Part shown: in pieces, positions 37,801-46,701 of the stretch | How positions within the stretch are numbered: the stretch's first letter is position 1 | Layout: each line of letters starts with the position of its first letter | Source of the DNA: Halomonas icarae | GTDB taxonomy: Bacteria > Pseudomonadota > Gammaproteobacteria > Pseudomonadales > Halomonadaceae | DNA length: 64,000 nt | Assembly (NCBI RefSeq): GCF_009901955.1 | Contig: NZ_WUTS01000001.1 | Span: forward strand, 2,225,430 to 2,289,429 | Reading direction: 5' to 3' | Translations under genes and position numbers: made by a program | The notes under the pieces: generated by a model | Told to the model about the DNA's origin: nothing | Seen by the model: only the letters and a program-made list of their open reading frames with translations | The model's database searches: none

Positions 37801-38724
37801 TCAGTCCTGATGCGCCGCCCCCGTACGAGCACGGCAGGGGCCGAACAGGCAGGCGGCAAGCAGGATCAAACCTGCCAGGCTGGCGATCATGCCGGCGGCA
37901 CTGAGCGACGTATCGAAGCCCAGCCAGCGCGGCGCCTCACCGGCCAGCAGATACCCCCCTACCGCAGCCAGCAGGGCGAATACCTGACTCCAGACGATCT
38001 GCACGCCGAGACGATTGGTCATCAACCGCGCGGCAGCGGCCGGGCAGATGAACATCGCGATCACGATGATCGACCCCACCGCCTCAAAGGCGGCGATGGC
38101 GGCCACCGCCACCAGGGTCACCAGCATCAGGTCGACCAGCGCCGGACGCGTTCGCATGCTGGCGGCAAAGTCGGGATCGAAGCTGGCCAGCACCAGCGGG
38201 CGGCGCATTATCACCACGAAGATCACCACCACCAGCCCGACCCAGGCGGCCCGGCCCAGCTGGGGAGGAAGATCGGCCAGCGCCACCGGATCGAACAGCG
38301 CACCAAGACCCACCCCTTCGAACCAGATCAGGCTCTCCAGATTACCGTAGAGGGCATGTTCGACGTCCAGGTGTACCCCAGCGGCGCCATGCCACTCCAG
38401 CAGCAGCACGCCGACGGCAAACAGGCTGGTGAATACCACGCCCATGGCGGCCGTCCCCTCCACTCGCCCCAGGCGGCGAATCAGCTCGATCAGTGCCACC
38501 GTCACCAGGGCAGCCACCCCGGCGCCCAGCATCATGGCCAGCGAGGCCAGGGTGCCGGTAATCAGGAAACTGACCACGATCCCGGGCAGTGCCACATGGC
38601 TGATGGCATCGCCGATCAGGCTCTGCCGGCGCAGCACCAGAAAGTTGCCGAGCAACGCACAGGTCATCGAGATGATGATCGCGATTGTCAGCGGCACCAG
38701 GCTGAACATCATGAACTCATTCAT
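37801..38724 (-). CDS. Metal ABC transporter permease (ZnuB/YtgD-like)
   Basis: A 307-residue inner-membrane subunit of a metal importer, with eight or nine hydrophobic helices. The family pattern LRRQSLIGDAISHVALPGIVVSF is present near residue 35, and AIAAFEAVGSIIVIAMFICPAAAARLM near 215, containing the residues of the metal-conducting path. It starts inside the stop of the preceding permease gene (ATGA overlap at 38721-38724), so translation is coupled. It is the last gene of the four-gene operon and would form the channel with the other permease. Confidence 0.9.
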   Translation of the reverse strand: MNEFMMFSLVPLTIAIIISMTCALLGNFLVLRRQSLIGDAISHVALPGIVVSFLITGTLASLAMMLGAGVAALVTVALIELIRRLGRVEGTAAMGVVFTSLFAVGVLLLEWHGAAGVHLDVEHALYGNLESLIWFEGVGLGALFDPVALADLPPQLGRAAWVGLVVVIFVVIMRRPLVLASFDPDFAASMRTRPALVDLMLVTLVAVAAIAAFEAVGSIIVIAMFICPAAAARLMTNRLGVQIVWSQVFALLAAVGGYLLAGEAPRWLGFDTSLSAAGMIASLAGLILLAACLFGPCRARTGAAHQD

Positions 38725-39935
38725 CGTGTCACCTCCGCGGGGGGCAGCTCCGCCTCCAGAGCCATGATGGCGTCCACCGAAAGCACCTGGCCGATCGGCG
38801 TCAGTCCGGCATGCTCCCGATGCAGGGCATCATCCGGATAGCGGCGCCGATAGAGGGCCCATAGCCGCTCCTCATGCTCGGCGTCGCGTGCCGCCGCCTC
38901 GCCCGCCGGGGTGGCGACCCCATCGCGACGCACCAGGCCGCGGCGGCGCAACAGCTTTAGCGTCAGCCCATCGAAGATCGGCTCATCACGCTCCAGGGCA
39001 AGCAGCCCCTGGCGCAGGTGCACACGCCGTCGCAGACGCTGATAGGCGAGCAGGGAGGCCAGCACCCCGCGACGCGGTGAGAACAGAAAGGAGATCAAAA
39101 ACAGGCCGAAGGCGGAAAGCACGATCAGCGGACCGGTGGGCAGCCCTTCGCGCACGCTGGAGAGCGTCACCCCGAGATAGCCTGCCAGGGCGCCGAGCAG
39201 TGCGGCAAGGGCCACCATGCGCATGGGCTGGTCGGTCCAGAAACGCGCCGCGACCGGAGGAATAATGGTCAGTGCCACGATCAGGATCAGCCCGGTGACC
39301 TTGAGACCGATCACCACGACCGCCATCAGCAGCAGCAGCAACAGCAGATCGAGCCTGCCGGTATTGAACCCCTGGGTGCGGGCGAAGGCCGGATCGAAAC
39401 AGAGCAGCAGAAAGTCACGCCGCCACACCATCAGGGCCAGCAGCAGACCCAGGGCGCAGGCGGCGATCAGCAGCGCTTCGGAGTAGAGCATGCCGGCGGT
39501 GGCCCCTACCAGATAACTGGTCAGGCCCGACTGGCCACGTACCGAGAGGGTCTGGATCACGGTGATCAGCACCACCCCGAAGGCGAAGAAGGTCGAGAGC
39601 ACGGCACCGATGGCGGCGTCCTCTCCGAGTCGAGTACGCTCCCCGATACGCTGCACCAACCACAACCCCAGGGCAGCGCTTCCGGCGGCACCGGCGAGCA
39701 GCACCGGCAGCACCCGGCCATCTCCCTGCCAAAGGCCCATGACCAGAAAGGCCAAAGCCAGCCCCGGCAATGTCGCATGGCTGATGGCATCGCTGACCAG
39801 GGCACGCTTGCGCAGCAGGACGAAGCTACCCACCATGCCGGCCGCCGCGGCCAGCAGCATGGCGCCCACGGTGACCAGGCTGGTGTTGTAACCCAGGGTG
39901 AAGGTCAGTGCCCGCCACCAGGTCTCCATCACCAT
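38721..39935 (-). CDS. Metal ABC transporter permease fused to a DtxR-like regulator domain (YtgC-R type)
   Basis: A 404-residue protein. Residues 1-275 are a metal ABC permease ([24 protein letters not shown], then [25 protein letters not shown]). Residues about 285-400 are soluble and resemble a DtxR/MntR-type protein: a winged-helix part ([30 protein letters not shown]) and a part like the metal/dimerisation region ([30 protein letters not shown]). A permease with such a tail in the third position of an SBP-ATPase-permease-permease operon is the arrangement of chlamydial ytgABCD. Whether the tail is cleaved off and represses the operon, as reported for Chlamydia YtgCR, is not known here. 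Two in-frame starts (39935, 39929) are possible. Confidence 0.82.
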   Translation of the reverse strand: MVMETWWRALTFTLGYNTSLVTVGAMLLAAAAGMVGSFVLLRKRALVSDAISHATLPGLALAFLVMGLWQGDGRVLPVLLAGAAGSAALGLWLVQRIGERTRLGEDAAIGAVLSTFFAFGVVLITVIQTLSVRGQSGLTSYLVGATAGMLYSEALLIAACALGLLLALMVWRRDFLLLCFDPAFARTQGFNTGRLDLLLLLLLMAVVVIGLKVTGLILIVALTIIPPVAARFWTDQPMRMVALAALLGALAGYLGVTLSSVREGLPTGPLIVLSAFGLFLISFLFSPRRGVLASLLAYQRLRRRVHLRQGLLALERDEPIFDGLTLKLLRRRGLVRRDGVATPAGEAAARDAEHEERLWALYRRRYPDDALHREHAGLTPIGQVLSVDAIMALEAELPPAEVTR

Positions 39936-40741
39936 CTCCTCTCCTCCTCCTGGCGCCTGCCGTTCGGGGACTCGGTGAGCCGCGCCAGCTGAACCGGGCT
40001 GAGCCGGCCGCCGTAGGTGGCCTGTAGATTCTCTTCGCTAAAGGCCTCGTCGACCGAACCGGCGGCGATGCGGCGCACATTCATCAGCAACACATGATCG
40101 AAGTAGTCGCGCACCGTGGCTAGATCGTGATGCACGCAGAGCAGGGTTCGCCCCTCGTCTCGCAACGACTTGAGCACCTGGATGATGGCCGCCTCGGTCG
40201 CGGCATCGACCCCGGCGAAGGGCTCATCGAGGATGGTCAGATCGGCCTCCTGGACCAGGGCCCGGGCCAGAAACACCCGTTGCTGCTGGCCTCCCGAGAG
40301 CTGACCAATCTGTCGGTCGGCGAAACCCTCCATGCCGACCCGTGCCAGGCTCTCCATGGCGCGCAGACGTAACTGTCGAGAGCCGAACTGCCACCAGCGC
40401 AGATCGCGATAGAGTCCCATGCCCACCACATCGATGACGCGCGCCGGGAAGTCCCAGTCGACACTGGAGCGCTGGGGCACGAAGGCCAGGTGGCGGGTCT
40501 CCTGATCGAGAGGGCGACCGAAGACACGCACCTCGCCGGAGAGTCGTCGGGTGATGCCCAGCGCCGCCTTGAGCAACGTCGACTTGCCGGCGCCATTGGG
40601 CCCGATGATGGCGCTCATGCTGCCCGGCGGGGTGACGAAGTCCACCGAGTGCACCACCGGGCGATGATCGTAGCTGACCGTGAGCCCCTGAATCGCCAGG
40701 GGACTAGCGATCACCTCCTTGCCGAGACGCGAATCGGGCAT
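39929..40741 (-). CDS. Metal ABC transporter ATP-binding protein
   Basis: A 270-residue ATPase subunit of the metal importer. Walker A is GPNGAGKST, the signature LSGGQQQR, Walker [13 protein letters not shown], and the switch region [19 protein letters not shown]. The C-terminus carries a longer tail than typical ZnuC (to about residue 270). It lies 3 bases after the stop of the solute-binding gene and overlaps the fused permease gene by 3 or 7 bases depending on the start used there. Confidence 0.93.
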   Translation of the reverse strand: MPDSRLGKEVIASPLAIQGLTVSYDHRPVVHSVDFVTPPGSMSAIIGPNGAGKSTLLKAALGITRRLSGEVRVFGRPLDQETRHLAFVPQRSSVDWDFPARVIDVVGMGLYRDLRWWQFGSRQLRLRAMESLARVGMEGFADRQIGQLSGGQQQRVFLARALVQEADLTILDEPFAGVDAATEAAIIQVLKSLRDEGRTLLCVHHDLATVRDYFDHVLLMNVRRIAAGSVDEAFSEENLQATYGGRLSPVQLARLTESPNGRRQEEERRW

Positions 40742-40744
40742 GGA

Positions 40745-41728
40745 TTACTCCTCCTCGATGGTGTGAGAGGCATCCCTGCCCAGACGCCCCTGCCAGCCCA
40801 GCTCCGGCGCACTGCCCTGCAGGGCGCGGGCGATGGTGGTCACGTTATGGTCGAGCATGCCCAGCCAGCTGCCTTCGTAGGTTCCCTCGGGCCCCATGGC
40901 ATCGGAGAATAGCTCGCCACCGATGCGCACCTCGTGACCCACGGCGGCCGCCCCTTCGATCAGTGCGCGGATGCTGCGCTCCGAGACCGAGGTCTCGACG
41001 AAGATGGCGCCGATTTCACGCTTGACCAGCAGATCGACCAGGTTCTCGATGCGCGAGAGTCCCGCCTCGCTTTCGGTGGAGAAGCCCTGAATGCCCATCA
41101 CCTCCAGCGCATAGGCCTCGCCGAAGTAACCGAAGGCATCGTGGGCGGTGACCAGCACGCGGGATGACGCCGGAATGGTGTCCAGCACCTCATGCGCATA
41201 GGCGTCCAGCGCCTCGAGCTCCTCCAGATACGCCTCGGTGCGAGCCTCGAACTCCTCGGTGGCTTCAGGGTCCAGCTCGATCAGCGCATCGCGCACGGCG
41301 ACGACCGCATGACGCCAACGACTCGGGTCCATCCAGATATGGGGGTCGGGCTGGTCAACGTAGTCCTCATGGGCGAGCCGTTCCTCCTTGGGTACCGCCT
41401 CGCCGACGGCATAGACCGGACTGCGCTGGGCCAGCCGGCCCAACAGCTCGGCCAGCTGCGCCTCGAGATAGAGACCGTTCCAGAACACCGCATCGGCGCG
41501 ACTCATGGCGACCACATCGCTGCGCGTCTGGCGGTACAAATGCGGGTCGACCCCGGGGCCCATCAGCCCCGTCACCTCGACCCGCTCGCCGCCTATTTCC
41601 CGCACGACGTCGGCGATCATGCCGGTGGTGGCCACCACGTTCAAGCGTGAATCGGCAAGGCTGGGAAGAGTCAACAGCATCAGCGTGAGCCCCAGCAGGG
41701 AGGCGAGTCGACGAGAGAGTTTTGGCAC
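40745..41728 (-). CDS. Metal ABC transporter solute-binding protein (ZnuA/YtgA cluster A-I)
   Basis: A 327-residue periplasmic metal-binding protein. The start is the GTG at 41728, which has CAGGAG at the right distance and opens a signal peptide (PKLSRRLASLLGLTLMLLTLPSLAD); the open frame extends upstream without one. The mature part begins LNVVATTGMIADVVREIGGERVEVTGLMGPGVDPHLY with the first His ligand, then DPHIWMDPSRW with the second, and ends in the helical ETSVSERSIRAL and the acidic DAMG site. No His-rich zinc loop is present, which favours manganese or iron over zinc. First gene of the operon. Confidence 0.9.
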   Translation of the reverse strand: MPKLSRRLASLLGLTLMLLTLPSLADSRLNVVATTGMIADVVREIGGERVEVTGLMGPGVDPHLYRQTRSDVVAMSRADAVFWNGLYLEAQLAELLGRLAQRSPVYAVGEAVPKEERLAHEDYVDQPDPHIWMDPSRWRHAVVAVRDALIELDPEATEEFEARTEAYLEELEALDAYAHEVLDTIPASSRVLVTAHDAFGYFGEAYALEVMGIQGFSTESEAGLSRIENLVDLLVKREIGAIFVETSVSERSIRALIEGAAAVGHEVRIGGELFSDAMGPEGTYEGSWLGMLDHNVTTIARALQGSAPELGWQGRLGRDASHTIEEE

Positions 41729-41930
41729 GAATAGCTCCTGAACAGGTGGCGAGGCGCAATGCAAGCTGTACGTCACAACACACAATAGGATAACGCGAAT
41801 CGCTACGATTACTAGTCGTTCATTTCCCCCTGGCACTTCGCCTGATGGCGCCCATCAGGGCATGATCGCGACGCTTCCTGGCCTGGGGTATGGTAACCCC
41901 TCGATAGGCCCCTGCCCCAGAGGAGACGCC
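41729..41930. promoter_or_regulatory. Divergent promoter region of the metal ABC operon and the ChaN gene
   Basis: A 202-bp space between two divergent starts, with an A+T-rich centre (about 41775-41825). It is where metal-responsive control of the ABC operon would act, perhaps by the fused DtxR-like domain. I could not recognise a certain Zur, Fur or MntR box. Confidence 0.4.
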
Positions 41931-43073
41931 ATGCTATGCCGTCATCTGCTTGCCGCCCCTTTTCTTGCCCTGACCCTGGGTGGCCTGCCTGCCATTAGCA
42001 TGGCCGGCGAATGTCCTCGACCGGGGGAGTGGCAACGCGGTGGTGTTGCCGTACCCGCCGACGCCCTGATGCGCGAGCTCGCCTCCCAGCGGGTCGTGCT
42101 GCTCGGCGAACAGCATGAGCGTCTGGCCCACCACCGCTGGCAACTGCATACCCTGGCGGCGCTGCACGCCCACCAGCCCGCGATGGCGATCGGTCTCGAG
42201 ATGCTACCGCGCAAGGCCCAGCCGGCGCTGGATGCCTGGGTGGCCGGAGAGCTGAATGAGGCGGCCTTCCTCTCCACCAGCGACTGGTACGAGGCCTGGG
42301 GCTATGACCCCGACCTCTACCTGCCGATCCTGCACTTTGCACGCATGAACCGTATCCCGCTGGTCGCGCTGAACGTCACCCCCGAGTTGCGCCGGCGGCT
42401 AAGCACACAGGGCTGGGAGAAAGTGGCATCGGAAGAGCGTCACGGCCTGACCCCGCCTGCCACGCCACCCCCCGACTATGTCAGCCTCCTCACCGAGCTA
42501 TATGCCAGCCACCCCAGCGAACTCGATGCCCCAGGAGGACTCGAGCGCTTTATCGAAGCCCAGCTGGTCTGGGATCGCGCCATGGCCGAAGGCCTCGCCA
42601 GCGCCGCCGAGCGGGTGCCGCTGGTCGTCGGCCTGATCGGCGAGGGGCATCTCAAGCACGATCACGGAGTTCCTCACCAGCTCGAGGACCTTGGGCTCGA
42701 CTCACATCGCACGCTGCTGGCCTGGTCGACACGGCACGACTGCCCGCCTTCCGAAGGGGTCGCCGATGTACTGTTCGGCCTCGGCGACGAGTCACCGTAC
42801 GAGCCGGCGGCTCCACTGCGCCTGGGCGTGCTGATTCTGCCCGACGAAGCGGGGGTGCGGGTCGCCCGAGTCGAGGCCGACAGCGTGGCGGCCGACAGCG
42901 GCCTGCGCGAGGGCGATATCATCACGGCCGCCGCCGGCAGGGAGGTCGTGGCTCCCGGCGAGCTGATCGCTCGGGTCAGCCGCCAGGCGCCCGGCACCCT
43001 GCTGCCACTGACGATCAAGCGCAATGGCGAAGCCCGCGAGATCCTCGCCCGCTTCCCCATTGATGCGCTCTGA
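41931..43073 (+). CDS. ChaN family lipoprotein-like protein fused to a PDZ domain
   Basis: A 380-residue exported protein; AGAGGAG precedes the ATG. The signal peptide (LLAAPFLALTLGGLPAISMAGEC) is followed by a ChaN/DUF399 domain: VVLLGEQHERLAHHRWQLHTLAAL, AIGLEMLPRKAQPALDAW, and VVGLIGEGHLKHDHGVPHQL. ChaN-like proteins bind heme in Campylobacter and are near iron uptake genes. Residues about 300-378 form a PDZ domain (GVLILPDEAGVRVARVEADS, then GLREGDIITAAAGREV), which usually binds C-terminal peptides. It faces the metal ABC operon divergently, so a role in metal or heme stress fits. The end of the coding sequence forms the first unit of a tandem repeat. Confidence 0.85.
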   Translation: MLCRHLLAAPFLALTLGGLPAISMAGECPRPGEWQRGGVAVPADALMRELASQRVVLLGEQHERLAHHRWQLHTLAALHAHQPAMAIGLEMLPRKAQPALDAWVAGELNEAAFLSTSDWYEAWGYDPDLYLPILHFARMNRIPLVALNVTPELRRRLSTQGWEKVASEERHGLTPPATPPPDYVSLLTELYASHPSELDAPGGLERFIEAQLVWDRAMAEGLASAAERVPLVVGLIGEGHLKHDHGVPHQLEDLGLDSHRTLLAWSTRHDCPPSEGVADVLFGLGDESPYEPAAPLRLGVLILPDEAGVRVARVEADSVAADSGLREGDIITAAAGREVVAPGELIARVSRQAPGTLLPLTIKRNGEAREILARFPIDAL

Positions 43074-43173
43074 CGGATGCGCTCTGACGGATGCGCTCTG
43101 ACGGATGCGCTCCAACTGATGCGCTCCAACTGATGCGCTCCAACTGATGCGCTCCAACTGATGCGCTCCAACC
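43062..43173. repeat. 14-bp tandem repeat at the 3' end of the ChaN-PDZ gene, 8 units
   Basis: Eight head-to-tail 14-bp units: three GATGCGCTCTGACG (43062, 43076, 43090) followed by four GATGCGCTCCAACT (43104, 43118, 43132, 43146) and a last GATGCGCTCCAACC (43160-43173). The first unit contains the last codons and stop of the gene (D-A-L-stop), so expansion began in the coding end. The two unit types form blocks, showing two rounds of duplication. No spacers, so this is not a CRISPR array. Confidence 0.97.
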
Positions 43174-43246
43174 CCAGCTGGCCGCTCACCGGGGGGCATG
43201 GCATCATGGCCGCCCCCCAGAGAACCAACGAGGATATCGAGACCCA

Positions 43247-43639
43247 ATGCGCCCCCTGATTCGCCTGTTCTTCCGCGGCCTGCGCCTGGTGCTGGCACCG
43301 ATCGTGCTGATTTCCGAAAAGCTCACGACCCCCAAGGCCGTGTCGCGCTCACCGGAGGAGCAGGCCGAGGTCGATCGCGCCTGTGAAGACCTTGCTCTTT
43401 ACCAGTTCCGCACCTGCCCCTTCTGCGTCAAGGTACGCAAGGAGCTCGCCCGCCTGGCTCTGCCCATCGAGACCCGCGACGCCCAGTTCGACCAGCAGCA
43501 TCGCCGCGAACTCGCCGAGAACGGTGGCCGCGTCAAGGCTCCCTGCCTGCGTATCGCCCATTCCGATGGCGAAGTCGAGTGGCTCTACGAGTCCGACGAT
43601 ATCAACGCCTGGCTGCACCAGCGCTTCGCCACGGCGTGA
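43247..43639 (+). CDS. Glutaredoxin-like / GST N-terminal domain protein
   Basis: A 130-residue protein. A hydrophobic, membrane-facing N-terminus (LIRLFFRGLRLVLAPIVLI) precedes a thioredoxin-fold domain starting at LALYQFRTCPFCVKVRKELARLAL, whose CPFC is a dithiol active site. GGRVKAPCLRIAHSDGEVEWLYESDDINAWL supplies the cis-proline and the glutathione-binding strand of the GST N-terminal fold. It probably reduces glutathione mixed disulfides at the membrane surface. It starts about 70 bases after the tandem repeat array and has ACGAGG as ribosome binding site. Confidence 0.87.
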   Translation: MRPLIRLFFRGLRLVLAPIVLISEKLTTPKAVSRSPEEQAEVDRACEDLALYQFRTCPFCVKVRKELARLALPIETRDAQFDQQHRRELAENGGRVKAPCLRIAHSDGEVEWLYESDDINAWLHQRFATA

Positions 43640-43664
43640 CTGTCCACCCATAAGGGATCTATCC

Positions 43665-43735
43665 CCGGGCTAACACAGATAGCTTGGCAGCTCGGTAGCC
43701 CGGGGCAGATCTCGCCATAAGCCCCGGCTGGACCT
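43665..43735 (-). repeat. Partial copy of a dispersed inverted-repeat element (copy A)
   Basis: On the minus strand this region contains CCCCGGGCTACCGAGCT, identical over 17 bases to part of the full copy at 57050-57217, within a 35-base stretch that differs at only four positions. The right end CTGTGTTAGCCC resembles the terminal repeat CTGCGATAGC of that copy. The left half of the element is missing. On the plus strand the same bases give an inverted repeat (CCCCGGGCTA at 43663-43672 and TAGCCCGGGG at 43696-43705) that may act as a terminator after the glutaredoxin gene. Confidence 0.7.
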
Positions 43736-43757
43736 CCATGGCCCTGGCGCCTACACC

Positions 43758-45512
43758 TTGGATATGGAGATCCATGATCCACCCACGCCGCGCGGCCTTG
43801 TGTCGATGCTGCGCTTCCTGGGACTGGTGGTACTGGGCGCCACGGTGGGTGGCGTGGCGGCGCTGTTTGCCGCCGGTTTCGTGCGCGGCGTGCTGTGGCT
43901 CAACGAGATACTGCTGATCTCGCCACGCAGCCGCATGATGTTTGCCTGGCCGGAGTGGCTAATATTGACCACCGTGGCCGTGCCCGCCCTGGGCGGACTC
44001 ATCGTCGGCCACCTGCACCAGACGCTGCCCGAGCGGCGCCCCCATACGCCTACCGATGCCATCGCCGCCGTCCAGACGCGTCGCGGCCGACTGCCGCTCA
44101 AGGCCGGGGCTGTCTCCGCCTTTACCGCCCTGCTCTCCCTGGGTGCCGGCGCCTCGGTAGGCCAGTACGGCCCGCTGGTGCACCTGGGGGCCAGTCTCGG
44201 CTCCCTGGGCGCTCGGGTGCTGCGCCTGAGTCGCTCCGACGACAATATCTCCATCGCCTGCGGGGTGGCCGCGGCGATTGCCACCGCCTTCAATGCGCCG
44301 CTGGCGGGCATTGTCTTCGCCCATGAGGTGGTACTGCGCCACTACGCACTCCGCGCCTTCGCTCCCGTCGCCGCTGCGGCCCTGGTCGGCCATGTGATCG
44401 CCACCCAGGCACTGGCCCAGGGCGCCCTCTTTCATGTCGCCGAGACCGTGGTTCCCCAGGCCTGGGAGTTTGCTCTCTTCGTCGCCATCGGCGGCTTGGG
44501 TGCCCTGATGGCCGGGAGCTACATGCATGCCATTCTCGGCGTCGGTCGGCTCGCGCAACGACTCCCCCTGCGCCCGGCACTGCAGCCGGCCCTGGCGGGT
44601 GCCCTGCTGGGCGTGGCGGCACTCTGGGTGCCCGATATTCTCGGCATGGGCCAGGAGACCCTGCGCTTCGCCACCATCGCTGGCGCCTTCGGCAGTGGCG
44701 AGCTGCTACTGGTGCTGGGCCTGAAGGTAGCGGCCACCGCCCTCTGTCTGGGCATGGGCTTCAGCGGCGGAGTGTTCAGCCCTGCCCTGGTGGTTGGCAT
44801 GCTGTTCGGTGCCCTCTGCGGCACCCTGACGGCCAGCCTGACCGGCATCTCCCACGAGACCTTCGTCTTCTATGCGGTCTGCGGAATGGTCGCCGTCACC
44901 GCTCCGGTCATCGGCGCCCCGCTGACCAGCCTGCTGATTGTCTTCGAACTGACCGGCAATTACGCCCTGACCACCGCGGCCCTGGCCAGCGTGACCCTGG
45001 CCAGTCCCATCGCGGCTCAGCTGTTTGGACGCTCGCTGTTCGACATTCAGCTGCGCGAACGTGGCCTCGACCTCTCCTCGGGGCGTGACCAAGCCCTGCT
45101 GATGGACACGCGGGTAAGCGACTACCTGACCCGGGAGTGTGTCACCCTCTCTCCCGGGGCATCGCTGGACGAGGCCATCATCGGCATCGCCCGGCAGCAC
45201 CACGCCGAGGCCTATCTGGTCGATGACCGGGGACGCTTTCACGGATGCGTGACGCTGGCCGATCTGGAGGCGGCAAGACAGGAGGAGTCCCCACCCCGGC
45301 AGGCCAGGGAGTGTCTGGACATGACGCGACCAATACTGAGCCCCGACACCACGCTATGGGCGGCGATGGCGCTTCTCGAGAAGATCACCAGCGAGGCCCT
45401 GGCCGTGGTCGACGACGGCGTCTTCTGCGGTGTGGTCTACGAGGTCGCTATCGCCCATGCCTATCTGGACCAGAGCGATACGCTGCGCCGCGAGGAGCAT
45501 GGCCATGGATAG
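43758..45512 (+). CDS. ClC family chloride channel/transporter with C-terminal CBS domains
   Basis: A 584-residue membrane protein. The ClC core covers about residues 20-430: GAGASVGQYGPLVHLGASLGS, GVAAAIATAFNAPLAGIVFAHE and MGFSGGVFSPALVVG are the family's selectivity-filter regions. In the first, GREGP is replaced by GQYGP, so the gating glutamate (E148 in E. coli ClcA) is Tyr137, and the GSGIP serine region is also altered. Two CBS domains follow (about 450-575), which usually bind adenine nucleotides. Loss of the gating Glu uncouples or abolishes proton exchange in tested ClC proteins, so a channel-like or different behaviour is likely. It overlaps the next gene. Confidence 0.88.
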   Translation: MDMEIHDPPTPRGLVSMLRFLGLVVLGATVGGVAALFAAGFVRGVLWLNEILLISPRSRMMFAWPEWLILTTVAVPALGGLIVGHLHQTLPERRPHTPTDAIAAVQTRRGRLPLKAGAVSAFTALLSLGAGASVGQYGPLVHLGASLGSLGARVLRLSRSDDNISIACGVAAAIATAFNAPLAGIVFAHEVVLRHYALRAFAPVAAAALVGHVIATQALAQGALFHVAETVVPQAWEFALFVAIGGLGALMAGSYMHAILGVGRLAQRLPLRPALQPALAGALLGVAALWVPDILGMGQETLRFATIAGAFGSGELLLVLGLKVAATALCLGMGFSGGVFSPALVVGMLFGALCGTLTASLTGISHETFVFYAVCGMVAVTAPVIGAPLTSLLIVFELTGNYALTTAALASVTLASPIAAQLFGRSLFDIQLRERGLDLSSGRDQALLMDTRVSDYLTRECVTLSPGASLDEAIIGIARQHHAEAYLVDDRGRFHGCVTLADLEAARQEESPPRQARECLDMTRPILSPDTTLWAAMALLEKITSEALAVVDDGVFCGVVYEVAIAHAYLDQSDTLRREEHGHG

Positions 45513-46683
45513 GCTGACTCCTGCACAGTGGATGGTGCTATTGGCACTATGCGTACTGATGGCCTGGGGCTCTGCGGTCTCGGCCGAGCCCCTGCGAGTG
45601 CTCAGCTGGGGTGGCGCCTACGAACGCGCCCAGCGAGAGGCCCTGTTCACCCCTTTCACCGAGCAGACCGGAACCGAGGTCGAGGTGGCGCGCTACGCCG
45701 GTGGCCTGGACGAACTGCGCCGCGCCATCGCCGCCGGCGAGGCGCCCTGGGATGTGATCGACATGACCCGCAGCGAGGCCATGGCCGCCTGTGACGAGGG
45801 GCTGCTGCAGCCTCTGCCGCCGGGCCTACCTGCCCCGGCCCCGGACGGAACCTCTGCCGAACGGGACTTTATCCCGGGGGCCATTGGCGCCTGCGCTCTC
45901 ACCCATACGCTGTTTGCCACGGTGGTAGCCTATCGCCCCGACGCCTTTCCGGGACGGCGCCCCTCTCGCATCGCCGATCTCTTCGACCAACAGCGCTTTC
46001 CAGGCCCCCGGGCCCTGCAGCGCACGCCGGCGGTCAATCTTGAGTGGGCACTGTTGGCCAGCGGTGTCCCCCGCCAGGAACTCTATCGACTGCTCAGCAC
46101 ACCGCGAGGCCTGAGCCTTGCCCTCACGCGCCTGGACCAGCTGGACACCATCCACTGGTGGGAAGAGGGCGAGGCGCCCGTGGAGCTGCTCGCCCATGGA
46201 CAGGTGGTCATGGCGTCGGGTTACAACGGGCGCTTCTTCGATGCCATGGTCCAGCGAGGCGCGCCCATCGAGATACTCTGGGACGGCCAGGTTCAGGAGC
46301 ACGAGACCTGGGTGGTTCCCCGCCATGCCCGCCATACCCAGACGGCCCGCGACTTTATCCGCTTCGCCACCTCCACCGAGCGGCTCGCCGCCCTGGCTCG
46401 GCGAATTCCCTACGGGCCGGCGCGTGAATCAGCGGCCGTCCGGGTCGGTCGCCATCCGGTCAGCGGCGTGGACATGCGCCTGCATATCCCCACACATCCG
46501 CTCAACGCCGAACACGCGATCACCAAGGACGAGGCCTGGTATGCGCGCACCCTGACGCGCATGAACGACTACTTCGCGGCCTGGCTGGAGGCGCGGGGCG
46601 ACGACTTTCCGGCCGCTGCCGGGCCGAGCGCGGCCGCATCGCAAAGCGCCGCCGGAGATACCCAACGCCAGAAGATCCCGTGA
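45505..46683 (+). CDS. Orphan extracellular solute-binding protein (polyamine-type, family 1)
   Basis: A 392-residue exported binding protein. The ATG at 45505 is chosen for the GAGGAG seven bases ahead; it overlaps the end of the ClC gene by 8 bases, so the two are probably co-translated. After the signal peptide (WMVLLALCVLMAWGSAVSA) the mature protein begins EPLRVLSWGGAYERAQREALFTPFTEQTGTEVEVARYAGG, the pattern of PotD/spermidine-putrescine type proteins, and has VMASGYNGRFFDAM and LWDGQVQEHETWVVPRHA later. No permease or ATPase gene follows; the next gene is on the other strand. The ligand is unknown. Confidence 0.85.
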   Translation: MDRLTPAQWMVLLALCVLMAWGSAVSAEPLRVLSWGGAYERAQREALFTPFTEQTGTEVEVARYAGGLDELRRAIAAGEAPWDVIDMTRSEAMAACDEGLLQPLPPGLPAPAPDGTSAERDFIPGAIGACALTHTLFATVVAYRPDAFPGRRPSRIADLFDQQRFPGPRALQRTPAVNLEWALLASGVPRQELYRLLSTPRGLSLALTRLDQLDTIHWWEEGEAPVELLAHGQVVMASGYNGRFFDAMVQRGAPIEILWDGQVQEHETWVVPRHARHTQTARDFIRFATSTERLAALARRIPYGPARESAAVRVGRHPVSGVDMRLHIPTHPLNAEHAITKDEAWYARTLTRMNDYFAAWLEARGDDFPAAAGPSAAASQSAAGDTQRQKIP

Positions 46684-46701
46684 GTTATCACGCCGCGCCG
46701 A

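Noticed and set aside
43062..43173. Possible CRISPR array
   Set aside because: 14-bp units are contiguous without spacers and derived from the gene end.
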